Source: Pelomyxa schiedti (Eukaryota; Evosea; Pelobiontida; Pelomyxidae). Taken from it: 30,148 nt of DNA. The notes below the pieces were generated by a model that did not search any database, was not told the DNA's origin, and saw only the letters and a list, made by a program, of their open reading frames with translations. The stretch covers positions 1 through 30,148 of the forward strand of contig JAHLWZ010000967.1 of assembly GCA_020536535.1 (NCBI GenBank). Direction: 5' to 3'. Both the position numbers and the translations under genes were made by a program. Positions 10,515 through 21,792 of the stretch are shown in pieces (the stretch's first letter is position 1; every line of letters begins with the position of its first letter).

Positions 10515-13500
10515 ATGCGACGGTCGTTGTCGCCGCCGTCGGGAAGCGGTAGCCCATCAACGTCACGCAGATCCAGATCAACACTAGAGCCCAGATCCGC
10601 GGCGGCAGTTCGCACGTCTTCGCCGTCGCCTACCTCTTCAAACGGCAACTTCGTCGTCGTAAGGCTGCCGGCTAAGCTCAACATCGCGATCCCCGAGTCC
10701 CGCGAACAACAGCAGCGACGCCACCAAGACGACCACGCCTCCGCCGCGGCGACTACGACGGCCGCCGCAAGCGCTTCTTCTGCCGCGTGCGGCGATTCCA
10801 GCGATGCCACGGATCAAGCACATCGCCAGTCGCGTCGGCAGCACCGATCGCACACTCTAGACGGCGGGACGGCGAGAGAAGCCGCCGACGCTGAAAAAGG
10901 AGGGAATATGTGCAGAGGCGATACTGCCAGCGGCGGTGATGCTCTGAGGGTTAGCGATCCTGGGACGAACGGGTCTGAGAACGCAAATACTAGGAACACT
11001 CCAGTCGCTCCTCTGTCGAAAGAGAGCAGCTCAACGCAAGGAGACAGTGCCACTACCGCCAAGTCTCCGGCAAACGGCAACGATTCCACTGAAGTAAAGG
11101 CGGCTAAGACGTCGAGTGACTCGGATGATTCTTCATCTGAAGATGACTCTGATGACAGTGACTCTGATGACGCCAAGCCAAAGACAAGTGAGCAGGTGAC
11201 AAGCCCTCGTTCTGGCACTCCCCCGGGCATGCTCATGGTTCGACGCCCTCCCAGAAAACGGTTGGATTCAGCCCTGAGATACGAACAGAGCCCACCCCCT
11301 AATGGTGTAAAGGGCAAACGTTGTGGAATTGTCATTTTTACTCCAATTGATGCCCAATCTTTGGCAGCCCCCGAGGACGAATTTGGACCTAATGAATCGC
11401 ACCTCTCCCAAGAGATGAAGCCGAAGGTTCTAATCTGAAGCAATTTTTGAAAGTAAAAACTTTTCTACAGATTGTACTGGAATTTATTCCAAAGAATCCA
11501 AGGGGAATTATTCGGCCACTTGTAGATAAACCACATTTTAAAAACCCCCCTAGAAACATGGCTGAACTTGTTTTGGATTTTTTGTGTGCTCTACGCACTT
11601 GTGTGAGTAACACATAAGGGTACTTAGAAACTAATTTATCGTTTAGATAAACATGACTCCTCTTTACATACAAGATACGTCGAATCGAAGAAGATCTACC
11701 TACATTTCAGCCGGGAAGTCTTTTCCCATGGACTCTGATGGTGGATCACCAAGGAGTTCGTCACCACGGTACCCACCAATAACCACAACAATAAATTCCC
11801 CTCCCACACAAGCAGAAAAAACAAGGTCCAAACAACTTGATCAACCCCAGTCGGAACACCTGCACAGGCCCACTCCTTCTGAGTCCCCAAAATTACCTCC
11901 ATCTTTTCACCCTCCAACATCTCCTTCAATAAGGCCTCATCGCACCAATTCTGCACCACCACTCCCTTGTGCGAGTGTACTATCGCTTGCTTCTGCACCA
12001 GAAAATCTACAGGAATTAGAAGATTTAGAGTGCTTCCATATGGTACAAAAGCACCGAGTCTCAAGACCAGGAATAAAATATCAGTTAACTGTAAAAGACT
12101 ATGCCCCAATAGTATTTGAGAAACTGAGAAACTTGTACGGTTTTAAATCGATGGAATACTTGGTATTCAACCTACTTTTCTTTCTTCCTACCACCTGAAA
12201 ATTCGTTTTCTAGATGTCATGGTCTAATCCTTTGCCTCCAAGTCATACAACTGGAAAAAGTGACGCCAAGTTGATTTTTTCTCGTGATGGTACAGCTTTC
12301 CTCACTCGAGCGCTACTTTTTAATTTTTTAATGTGCTCTTAAACAGGGATGTTTGTTATGAAAACTATCAACAAACAAGAAGCAAAAAGTCTTTTCCTTT
12401 TGCTTCCATTTTATTACCGAGTAATCTCCACTTATTCAATGCCAAGGCTAAAAAAAAGCAGCACATGGTGAACAATCCTGATTCACTACTACCTCGATTC
12501 TTTGGATTACATCGTCTCAGTGGAAATGGTTTCACAACACATATGATTATTTTCAACAGTGTTTTCTCTGGGAAAAAAATGCAAACGGTTTATGATTTGA
12601 AGGTGAAAGTCTTGTAGCCTGTTCAGTAGGTTAATATTTTTAGGGCTCAACATTGGGAAGGCACACTGACACCCTTATGAACCCAAATGCAGCCCTGAAG
12701 GACCTTGATTTTCAGAGAAAACTCTGTTTTCCCGTATCATTCCCTAAGAATACCTTCATTGACCAAGTTAATGTCGATGTCAAGGTTTCCTGCTATTTTT
12801 TCTTCATTCCAATAATCAATTGTTTAGTTTTTGGAAAAGCATGACCTCATGGACTACAGTCTTCTTGTAGGCATTTCAGTCAACCCAACCAAACCTTCGC
12901 CCCTGGGGGAAACCTCAGACGCCACATCAGGAGTTGGAAGCCTTCCGCTCCTTCCCACACCTCCATCGACAGCAGCATCCACATCCACATCCACATCCAC
13001 ATCCACATCCACATCCACATCCACATCCACATCCACATCCACATCCACATCCACATCCACATCCACATCCACATCCACATCCACATCCACATCCACATCC
13101 CCATCCACATCCACATCCACATCCCCATCACCCAGAAAGGGAACAGATCTCCCATCACATTTGAGAACAAAATCCAACTCAACTGCACCTGCACCTGCAC
13201 AATCACCTGGTGGGGCTTTGATCCCACAACCACCAGAAGAGACTGTGGGAATCCCAAGCAATTCCACCACGTCAACTGTTATCACGTCTGATGAAAATTC
13301 ACAACCCCCGAGCACTGAAACATCACAAACCATGAAAAGTATGCAACGAGCAGCTGGGGTTTCTATCTCACTTTTCCAAATAGAAACAAGATTTGTATGC
13401 TTTTTGGAAGAGACATCACCACCACAAGTTGAACACATTTCCCACAGTAGACAGACAGCAGTAGCAAAAACTGCAACATGTTTGTTCAAACTACAACCGC

Positions 13501-13913
13501 TGCACTCAACTAACAATATGAACACCAGCAACAGATTTATGTGGTGAAATATCATGTCAGATTTTTTCTGACACACCAAAATTAAACACGTACAAATAAT
13601 TGGGGTTACGGTGGCAACTAATAAAAACACAGAACCAACAAGTACGCTGCTGTACCAAGTAGTGAACTGCTGCCTGATGGAAATCCTAAAGAGATTTTCT
13701 ACTTTGGCATTATTGACATCCTTTCACAGTACAATGGGTCAAAGAAGTTCGCCTCTCTGGTAAAGTCCTTGAGACACTCCAAGGTACCAACTTTCTTCCC
13801 CATTTTCACATTAATAATTCATTTGCAACCAGGACCAACTTTCCACAGTCGACCCAGGCCTCTACGGCGACCGCTTTTTGTCGATGGTGGATAAAATTAT
13901 TGTCCACCCGTAA
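10515..13913 (+). CDS. Phosphatidylinositol phosphate kinase (PIPK) with long disordered N-terminus
   Basis: Model: 10515-11426, 11471-11602, 11647-12162, 12214-12289, 12347-12420, 12459-12602, 12644-12784, 12828-13358, 13643-13783, 13833-13913; about 915 aa. Residues 1-304 are Ser/Arg/Ala-rich and disordered, with an acidic Ser/Asp patch. The kinase domain follows: 'TVKDYAPIVFEKLRNLYGF', ATP-binding Lys in 'FVMKTINKQEA', 'LLPRFFGLHRLSGNG', 'TVYDLKGSTLGR', 'HDLMDYSLLVGIS', and the DFG-equivalent IID in 'FYFGIIDILSQY'. The end 'STVDPGLYGDRFLSMVDKI' is the usual PIPK C-terminus. The enzyme makes PtdIns bisphosphate at membranes; type I versus II cannot be decided here. A hexanucleotide tract encoding Ser-Thr repeats sits between the DYSLLVGI and IIDIL motifs. 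The exon 8 donor and exon 9 acceptor are chosen to keep the frame and give an unusually long intron (284 nt). Whether exon 1 belongs to the same gene is inferred from frame continuity only. Confidence 0.85.
12975..13130. repeat. Hexanucleotide tandem repeat (ACATCC)n inside the PIPK gene
   Basis: About 26 near-perfect ACATCC units with two or three single-base changes (CCATCC) toward the end. In the PIPK frame they encode alternating Ser and Thr with an occasional Pro. The unit length is a multiple of three, so expansion or contraction would keep the frame. Confidence 0.95.
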
Positions 13914-14050
13914 AGCAAAAAAAAAAAGCAAATAATCTACAAAGAACCATAAGTATGCGTTCCAGTTTACCTCTTGGGTGATTGCGACGGGAAAAGGTAC
14001 CAAACTTTCGGGGTGCCACCTAAATGGCGAGTCACTTCATCGAATTATCT
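13914..14050. other. Spacer between PIPK stop and permuted tRNA
   Basis: Contains an A-rich run directly after the PIPK stop and otherwise nothing I recognise. No second tRNA 5' half that could pair with the T-arm half downstream is present here, which supports the permuted reading of the next locus. Confidence 0.4.
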
Positions 14051-14191
14051 TTGCAGAGGGCCTATTATCTTCGGATTCGGAGGTTCGAATCCTCCTGGGC
14101 GGGTTTCCGTCCATGGCCGAGTGGTCTAAGGCGATAGTAAAAAGTACCTGTGGCTGCTGCAATCACCCCCACAACTATAGTACTTTTTTTT
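14051..14191 (+). tRNA. Permuted class II tRNA-like gene (3' half before 5' half), Ser/Leu type, anticodon unresolved
   Basis: The order is reversed. First comes a 3' half: variable arm ATC-TTCG-GAT (14067-14076), T stem GGAGG (14079-14083), T loop TTCGAAT, CCTCC (14091-14095), acceptor 3' strand TGGGCGG (14096-14102) and discriminator G (14103). After only TTT comes a 5' half: acceptor CCGTCCA (14107-14113), T8 G9, D arm GCC-GAGTGGTCTAA-GGC (14116-14132), then G and ATAGT. The two acceptor strands pair over all seven positions with one G-U. The B box (14082-14092) precedes the A box (14114-14124), and T8 at 14184-14191 is a Pol III terminator. Outer pairing of TTGCAG (14051-14056) with CTGCAA (14157-14162) could form the splicing helix. 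Anticodon stem ATAG/CTAT gives four pairs; I cannot place a normal U33 or anticodon, so a permuted pseudogene is possible. The long variable arm means Ser or Leu; G73 leans to Ser, the D loop to Leu. Confidence 0.65.
14139..14191 (+). terminator. Pol III-type terminator with hairpin after the tRNA 5' half
   Basis: AAAAAGTAC (14139-14147) is perfectly complementary to GTACTTTTT (14180-14188), with a nested TGTGG/CCACA stem (14149-14153 / 14169-14173). The run of eight T is a standard RNA polymerase III stop. The hairpin is unusual, since Pol III needs only the T run, and it would compete with use of AAAAAG in an anticodon loop. Confidence 0.6.
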
Positions 14192-14362
14192 AAGACGCCA
14201 GTGCTCATCACGCTAGAGGGTGCAAGAGCCTAGAATTAAGGTGGGGTGAGAGCGAAAGTAACACTCAAGTCAGGTCTGTTGATTATTTCCTGCACCGAAT
14301 GGTTCCCTCAACGAAACTAATTTTCCGCAGCTTTCTCATCACACAAAAACCAACGTAGGTGA
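14192..14362. other. Spacer between tRNA locus and esterase gene
   Basis: 171 bp with no gene seen. I looked for a canonical T arm and a TGGACGG acceptor strand that would complete the tRNA 5' half in normal order, and found neither. Confidence 0.4.
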
Positions 14363-16032
14363 ATGTTGTTGCCCGCTGTCCTGTTGGTGGTGTGTTGTTG
14401 TTGGGCGGCTACTGTGATAGGGGGCGAGAGTGGGAGTGTGAGTGTGACTGTGACGGCACACTACCCGTCGTTGGTAGGGAGCATGTGGCTGCGTGGGGAC
14501 TCGTGCGGGCTTTCGTGGGACAAGGGCCTGTCTATGTCGCGGGTGTCGGGGGAGGAGGCCTGGGCCCTGGCCATCAAGTGCACATCAAACACCACCCTGC
14601 AAATAAAGGTGTGTCTTGCCTTGGATATTGATGATTTGGTTTGGGTTTTTTTTTTTTTTTTTTTTTATACAATGTGGTGGGGTGGAGATTTATGCTAGGA
14701 GTAACTAAATGCTCCTGCTTTCCTATTTTAGGTATTGGTTGGCGACTCGACATGGCAGATTGGTGCTAATTCCATTTTCAATATTCAAGAATCTACCTCA
14801 CAACTGGATGTGTACCCGTGGTTTTACACGAAAAATGGAGTTTACCAGTACATTAGGTCATTTCCTTCTCACTCTGTGTTTCGTGTACCTAACATGTTGT
14901 GCAGGAATGTAATTAGTCCGCAGTTGCACAACAAACGTGATCTAGTTATCTACACTCCTCCCTCTTTCTATGAAAATACTCTGAAGACCTATAAGAACGT
15001 ACTTGTTATGCACGACGGACAGGTAGGCTCATCCCCTCCACTACTCAACTGTATAAGTTTCGTAGAAAGGACCCTTTTTTCAAATAGAATTTGTTTAATG
15101 CATCTACTTCATACCTTGGAATAGCTTGGCAATGCCAAGATACTGTCGATAGCCTGGTCAATTCGGGGGACATGGAAGAAATTATCATCGTTGGGGTAGA
15201 CAATACAGATGATCGAAACAATGAACTCACATTTCGATATGACACAACTGAAGGATTTGGTGTGCCCACATTTCAAGTCATTAGAACTCACCCCAAGTGC
15301 AGGGGGTAAGAATCAGATGTACCTTGACTTCATTGAGCAGACTGTGCTTCCGCTGGTTAATAGTACATTTTCCGGCCGCCTTGCTTACACACGAACCTCA
15401 CTTGGAATTCTTGGCTCTTCTTTTGGCGGCATAACGTCATGTTTTGGCTGCTGGACGAGAAGTGAGGTGTATGGCAGGTTGACTCGAGTTTTACTTCTCG
15501 TTTCCTTTAACCCCTAAAAAGATGCGGATGCATGTCCAGTACGTTTTCTTGGGCTGATGAGGCTTTCCTGAACCACATTCTGCAAGCTAGTATACCTCAG
15601 CACAGCCTGACAATCTATCTGTATTATTATCATCCAAATTCTTTCCAGCCGCACTCTCATTTAGTACACAGTGATAGTGGAGATACTGGCGAAAATCTTC
15701 CCGCACCGACTGGCGACCACGATGACATGCAACAAACAATTGATGTCAGAAATAGGCTGGAGGAACTCGGCTGGATATTAGGTGATGACTTGTTCTATTA
15801 TCTAGACATAGGAGGCCAACACAATGAATACTACTGGGGCCAGCGATTTTGGATTCCAATGACCGATTTGTGTGTCCCCTGGTACTATTACACATTATTC
15901 ATGTTTCCAAAAGGTACCCCGTTGTGGCACAATGAAAAGCCAGCCCTTCCACCTTGGGAAGAAATGTTTATGCCTTGCTATGCTAATGAGATAATAAACA
16001 ATGCAACAAGCATTTTGTTCTTAATTTCCTAG
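14363..16032 (+). CDS. Secreted esterase of the esterase-D / PF00756-like alpha/beta-hydrolase family
   Basis: Six-exon model: 14363-14608, 14732-14856, 14905-15022, 15088-15259, 15303-15477, 15522-16032; 1347 nt, 448 aa. The N-terminus is a signal peptide ('MLLPAVLLVVCCCWAA'), so the enzyme should be secreted or lumenal. A beta-rich domain of about 100 aa comes first. The hydrolase core follows: 'RDLVIYTPPSFYEN', 'KNVLVMHDGQNLFNAST', 'EEIIIVGVDNTDDRNNELTF', 'NQMYLDFIEQTVLPLVN', the nucleophile elbow 'GILGSSFGGITS' (Ser within GSSFG), 'SSTFSWADEAFLNHI', and the catalytic His in 'GGQHNEYYWGQRFW'. Relatives include enterochelin esterase- and antigen 85-like proteins; the substrate is unknown. 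Its stop TAG (16030-16032) overlaps the opposite stop of the sacsin-BTB gene. Confidence 0.85.
16029..16032. other. CTAG palindrome shared by two convergent stop codons
   Basis: The esterase stop TAG occupies 16030-16032 on the plus strand, and the sacsin-BTB stop TAG occupies 16031-16029 on the minus strand. The coding regions meet with no intergenic space, so each 3' UTR and polyadenylation signal must lie inside the other gene's coding sequence. Confidence 0.85.
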
Positions 16033-19000
16033 TGGCCTCCTCTTCTTTTCCTCTTGCTATTTGTTTTGTTTGTGGCTTTGGTTGAGTTGGAGGTAGGTTC
16101 TGTAGAACTGGAACTAGTTGCGTCTGCTGTATTTGTAGAATTCTGTGTTGTGCTGGGTGTGCTTGTTAACTTGGGTGGAGCGTCGGTTGTGATGGCGTTG
16201 TTTGCCAGTACAAGCTCTGGCATTGCAACAGCTTTGATGTGGTCAGGCAGTGCCGCCCAGTGTGATGAAGTGGAGATGACACTATAGAGGTTTCTGATGT
16301 TGAACGCACATAATTTACAGAGTTGGTCAGCATCACAGCTTATGGCTACTGAAAAAAGCTCACAAACGCCAGATACAGTCATAGAATCTTTGCTGCAACA
16401 CTTGGACAAGTAAACTTCACACCTGGTGGAATTTAAGCTTCGTTCATAGGGAAAGGGGTACCATTGCTTTAGATGTGCCATAAGGAACTGATCAGATAGT
16501 CGAAGAAGTCCACAAACAATGTCAACATTTGATTGTGTTAATCCACCTGGAAGGAACTTATCTGGTGTGCCCAGACCATACAGATACCTGTACAATTAAA
16601 TAAGATCGTTTTATTAAAGTGTGAGTAGTCGCTGGACAAGACAAACTTAAGAAAGATGAGAACTGATTGTTTCTTGATCTCTGGTAGCTGGATCACTGCC
16701 GTGGCACTGCGCTCCTTAAAACCTGATTGAGCAGAAAACATTGCCGAAAAAAACTCTGAGCACAATCCAAGCACCAGCTTATGTGCATACACCTTTTCTC
16801 CACCCTCTACTTCAAACACAACATCCGCAAGGAGGGGATCATCGAGTTGCTTTTGTATAATACGCCACGGGTCACGCACAAGAGCAGGTGGGGATGCTGT
16901 AATTCGGACGTTGACTGTTGATTTGAAGGCCGACAATCTTGGTGACCCCAGAGCCGCCAATATGCCCCGAAAAGACTCAATGTAACGAGGGGGTGGGTAA
17001 AGCGCCGCACCCAATTCAGATATGTTAGCATCCATGACAATAGTAGATGGTGTGGTGAGCTCCCCATCGTCTAATACAACTATAGGTACATTGACCAGGC
17101 TTCGCAGGAGGGTACGTCGGCCCGATGGTGTCCGATGAAGCCAGTGGTTGAGAGCACTAGTGCAAAGTAACATAACGCCCTGCTGGAATTAGAATATCCC
17201 ACTAAGTAGAGAATAAAAGACCTGCTCGGCGGCGGTGAGTTGGTTTTTATACTGCGTGACTATCGAATTATCTATGGCGCTCCACATTTCAACTAATTTG
17301 ACCATATGGTTGCACACAATATGCACAGGTGGTGCGTGCAATACTCCCAATGCGTCCAGCAAGTTAATTGAAGCACGATTGAAGCAAGAAGGAAGAGTTG
17401 GAATAGAAGTCCAGCAGATCCACGCAGAATTCTGAATGCAAGACTGCTTCAGTTCGCTCATAGAACGTTGGGGTGCTTCAGGTAATAGCGCCCGTATAAT
17501 TCGACCTCGGTTCAACAGTGGGGTAGCTAATACCACCGCTTCGCCACATGAAACCCCTGAAGAAAATGATTCAGTTGTCAGCTCATCCTCCAAATCTGCC
17601 GGCTCCTCAACTGGTTCTTGCTCTTCGTCAAGGAGCCTATTTAAATGCGCTGCACTGTAGGCCGTTTTTACAGCAGATTCTCGCAGCTTTGCTTTAGCCT
17701 GTGGAGGGTACCACGTGCTTGTGGGTATCTGTAAACTCTCAAGTGGGGGAAATGGCGATGTACCAAAGTAAGTAGTGGGAGCAAATCTAATTGAAGATAA
17801 AGCAAGATAAGTTTGCTTTGGCCACAGCAATGCCCCTTTTTGTTTTTCGTGCAGCTGCACTAATTTTTCCACAAGACGACAGGCTAATTCATATCTGTGC
17901 CTTTCCAAACTTGAAGAAGTTGCTGAAATGGAGTTACTAGCTGAAGACGATGCTGCACAGATGCGGGCGGCAGCCAAAAAGCAATCTGGACAGCTTAAAG
18001 ACATCATGCCCGCGTGCTTAAGAATTTTCAATGTAGATCCGGCACGGTATTGGAGGGGTGGATATCTTACAGTGTCCCCAAAAATGTCCACAAGAAGGGA
18101 ATCTGATGGATCATACACATCCCTGCACATAAGTTTTGTGCCATCGGGATAAACGACTACTGGTAACTTCTTGAGAGGTGTGAGTATTTGGTTGGCGTAA
18201 ACAGGATTTGTCCAAGGTGAAATACGATCAACACAATTCAAGAGCTCAATTGCTAAACCCGCTGTTAAAACAGATGTCAGGCGGCAGTAAAGGAAGTCGG
18301 CAAGGAAAATCCTGGAAAACACTTATTAATGTTACTGAAGCCAAATGGGATAAACCTTTCTGAAGTGCGTGGTGCGCCAGCCAGTTTTAATAAGGACTGC
18401 ATCTCTTTTGTTTTATAGTCTAGTAGCAAGTCAGGGAAACTTGTCGCAAGAGCTTGATCCCACTTGGAGGTAGGTGCATAATAGTCATCACTGTCGGAAG
18501 GTGTGCCAAAAACACCCTTTTCTAGCAAATTTGTATCTTTCCCACTCAGTGTCTTGAATAGGGGCAAGTAGCCCAACGATTTACTGTCAAGGTGCGCTCT
18601 GTTTGCAATCTTTAATACAAATTGCCTCAAGCCAGAAATACTGTCTGGTGTTGGTTGAATAGATTTATCGTAACTGGAACTAAGAGCTTTAATGGAATCA
18701 GCGAGAGTGGTGCCCAAGACGTTGCGAAGAATGGAGTAAGAAGAAGAGTGTGTGGCAAATAGGCAACCAAAGTCTTTCAGTACGCGTATTTCATCTTCAG
18801 AGAAAATATCAAGGGGTAGTACAAAGCGTGATTTCGCATGGGCAATTGTTAAAACATAGCCCCCAGTTGTGTGAACAATAGGAAGATTCCCAATGTCAGA
18901 TATGACGTCACGAATGGCCCGGGAAGACTCGTGGATATTGACGAAATTCCAAAAGATATCCAAAGCAGTGGAAATCGTCCTACTATCCCATTCTGGGTGC

Positions 19001-21619
19001 AGTGAGGTCTCACTTATCGAAGAAGTTGGCAAGGATTTGTCTGATTTAGAAGTGGTTTTCTTACCCACATCAGTTTTCTTTTTTGTTGTCTTGGGTTTTT
19101 GTAGGGTCCATTTTGTTTCCCCTTCAGTGATTCCTGATGGTGACAGAAACTGACTTACGGTAGCTTTATCTGCACTACTCCCACTCAATTCCACTCCACT
19201 AAGTGGTACAATTGGAACATTGCGGGGCCAAGTTTTAGGAAGGAGGTAGAAAATATTGTCAACAAGGGACGATAGAGTTAAATCAGAAATATTTGACGAT
19301 GAAAAACAGAGCGGCGTAGATAGCAGAGGGGTAGCGGGGGAACTAGCATCCAATAAATAAGGAAAGTTCGAAAGTAGCCCTTTTGTTGGGGTAGAAAAGT
19401 ATACTTGCCCACTTTTGTCAGCAGTTAACACACCAAGGGTGCCACCAACAAGAGGAACGCATTTAATGTTGTAAAGGTAGGAGAATGGTGAAACCAGTGT
19501 CTCCTCGGAATTTTTTTTTCGTTGTTGATATTGAACTGAATCGAGATATTCCCTCTGCTGTGCATTGGAAACAACGTATCCAACAAGATGTTCAGCTTCT
19601 TCATAGGTGAGTGTTGCCTTCGCCGCGGCAATAGCCTCTCCAATGAGTTTGCTTGTAATTGTGGGAATGCTCTTCCCAACGCGGTCGAATCCCGCTAGAA
19701 TGTGTTGTGGTACTACAGTAACAAAGAGTCCGATGCGGTCCAGAAGTGAACGTAAGGGCGGCGTACAGGTGTCAGTAAACTGTCTTGTTTCAGCAACTAA
19801 CTCACATACTCTGCACCACCGTTGCTTGTAGTCATACCACAAAATTTTATGCTCAGAAGCAGCAGAATAACGATAAACACCTTCCGCAAGTTCAATAAAA
19901 GGTGTGGTAACTTCTGCGAAATTTGGCCATTGGGAGTAGCAATCCAAGTAAGAAAGTCGTGTAGAGTCCGAGGGAACACTATTTGCTTGTGCTATAATAG
20001 ATAGTGCTTCTGTGTAGAAAACGTTCAACACACTCCCCAATAAAGAATGATTCCACTTTGTCATCGTTCCAGCAAAGGATGCCTCATCAACTGCACCGCC
20101 TTGCGGAACCCATAGTGACTGTCTATTTGAACTCAGAGCCCAGCACGCATTCACACTTACTGGCAATCCTGAAAGTACAGGGAGTGGGAGATAGCAGTAG
20201 ACTCTGCCACTGTGAGGCAATGTTTTTTCTGTAGTACATGATTGGAGTGCCTTGATGTTCAATGCCACCCCAGCCCATTGCTTAAGGTGCATTTGCTTCT
20301 CCAAGAGTTCTGAACCTGGTAACCAACCTGATTGGAGTAGCCACTCAAAATTCTGGGGAATTGGAGTTCCCATAATCGTGGATGTGATAGAGATGTTAAA
20401 TGAAGCTCTAATACTCGGTGATGCTAATATACTAGGGTTGGAAAGGAATGTAGCAGGCATCTGGCGCAGGGCGCGGGTGGTACTGCTCAAATTGTCAACG
20501 GTGATTGAAGCAATAGTATGGATTCCTGAATTATCGTGGTGAAGACTGTCCTTAATTTTATTAGGAAATTAGACAAAAGGCAGCACAATGACAAAGAAAG
20601 AGTAGGAGACAAACATTGTGACTTTTTCAATGAATCTTAAAAATACAAGCATGTCTGGAACTAGGGCAGCAAATTGCTTCAGCTGACAGAGTACTTGGTC
20701 AGTTGAATAGGCTACGCCACATAACTCACTGCAGGCTGCAGCTTCTGCTGAACGTAGTGGGAGCCAAAACATAGTCCCATCAAGTGCATTCTCCCCGTCA
20801 TACCCCAGGCCCTAGGCAAGATTAAATAATTGAAATGGGACCTAACTTTCAAAAAAAAAAAAGCCAAACCTTCTGGGACAGGATCTGGAATTGCGTGCGG
20901 TACTTCTGAGGAAGGGAATGTTTTGTGAAATTGGCTCGCAATCCAAGCAATTTTTTTGGAAGTGACGTCCCATGCGGGTCAAATAAAACTATTTGGTCAC
21001 GAGATACAAGTGTAACTACATCACTATAGTGGTACTAAAGTGGTTTAAACAAATGGCTTTTATGTAAAAAAAGTTGAAACGCACAGCCACGTTGAAACCA
21101 AGGCCATATCTTCCTATTTGGGTATCATCAGTCATCTTGCTGCTATCCCCCAGACGTATTAGATTATCAAAGTCGTTATCAGAGAATGTTGCACTGTTAT
21201 AGAACACCAATGCAGGGCGCTTGATTGTTCAAGTCAGAATGAAAAGGTGCTGTAAAAAATTACTCACTGCGTACTGTACTGCCAGATTGGGTGTAAAAAA
21301 TGACTCTGGTGTGATCTTTGGTCTTGGCGTATCCTCCAGCATCACTACAAACGATGTTGCGTGAGCGTCATCAGCGTTTTGCATAAACTCAGAGTAAGGC
21401 CCCACACCAGGAGGATACTCCGCTTAAAACAGACGTCAACAATGCACGGAGAAAGGGAACTAGAAAAACCGAGGATGTTGCGGATCCTTGTTGCTAATCT
21501 TTCTCTTTGTTCGAACCGGTCCGCCCACTCCACCACACCATCTCCTATTGTTAAAGGAAAGTGTCAAGATCTCCCCATACACAACAACAAACCAACCACA
21601 ACGCACCAAAGTCGCTCAT
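16029..21619 (-). CDS. Sacsin-type HSP90-like ATPase protein with C-terminal BTB/POZ domain
   Basis: Ten-exon model (minus): 21619-21607, 21544-21470, 21422-21268, 21219-21085, 21034-20870, 20811-20611, 20550-18356, 18311-17222, 17182-16647, 16587-16029; 5124 nt, 1707 aa. The N-terminus is a sacsin repeat with a GHKL-type ATP fold: 'FEQRERLATRIRNIL', the N-box 'EFMQNADDAHAT', 'LVFYNSATFSDNDFDNLIRL', 'GDSSKMTDDTQIGRYGLGFN', 'SRDQIVLFDPHG' and 'GTMFWLPLRS'. A long middle region of about 1000 aa is sacsin-like. Near residue 1370-1450 a BTB domain appears: 'DDPLLADVVFEVEGGEKVYA', 'HKLVLGLCSEFFSAMFS', then a BACK-like helical part. The tail is Ser/Thr/Asn-rich and ends in basic 'KRKRRGGH'. Sacsin is a chaperone-like protein; BTB proteins often recruit CUL3 ligases. 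The combination suggests client ubiquitination, which is inference. The 13-nt first exon is the least certain part. Confidence 0.85.
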
Positions 21620-21792
21620 CGTAAAAAGTAGTTTTGTTCGAAAATGAGAATTTCAGAAGCTCGTCTTGGCTGCCCTTTCAACGACCACATTCGTGAGGAA
21701 GGGTGTGATGGGTGTCAAATCTTTACACTAGTTGCCTGCACCGAGCTCCCCAAAGTCCCAAATCAAGTGGAAATCCGATCAGAATCAATTAA
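21620..21792. promoter_or_regulatory. Short divergent region between sacsin-BTB and the DUF229 gene
   Basis: The two start codons are 173 bp apart. If the small ORF at 21643 is translated, only 23 bp separate translated sequence on the two strands. No TATA-like element is clear. The bidirectional promoter call rests on geometry. Confidence 0.45.

Noticed and set aside
12854..13630. Antisense frames of repeated Val-Asp or Met-Trp, and a Pro-His sense frame
   Set aside because: They are alternate-frame readings of the ACATCC tandem repeat; the Ser-Thr frame is the one in phase with the PIPK exons.
14192..14260. Search for a normal 3' half completing the tRNA 5' half downstream
   Set aside because: No T arm and no acceptor strand complementary to CCGTCCA follow; the matching strand lies upstream at 14096-14102.
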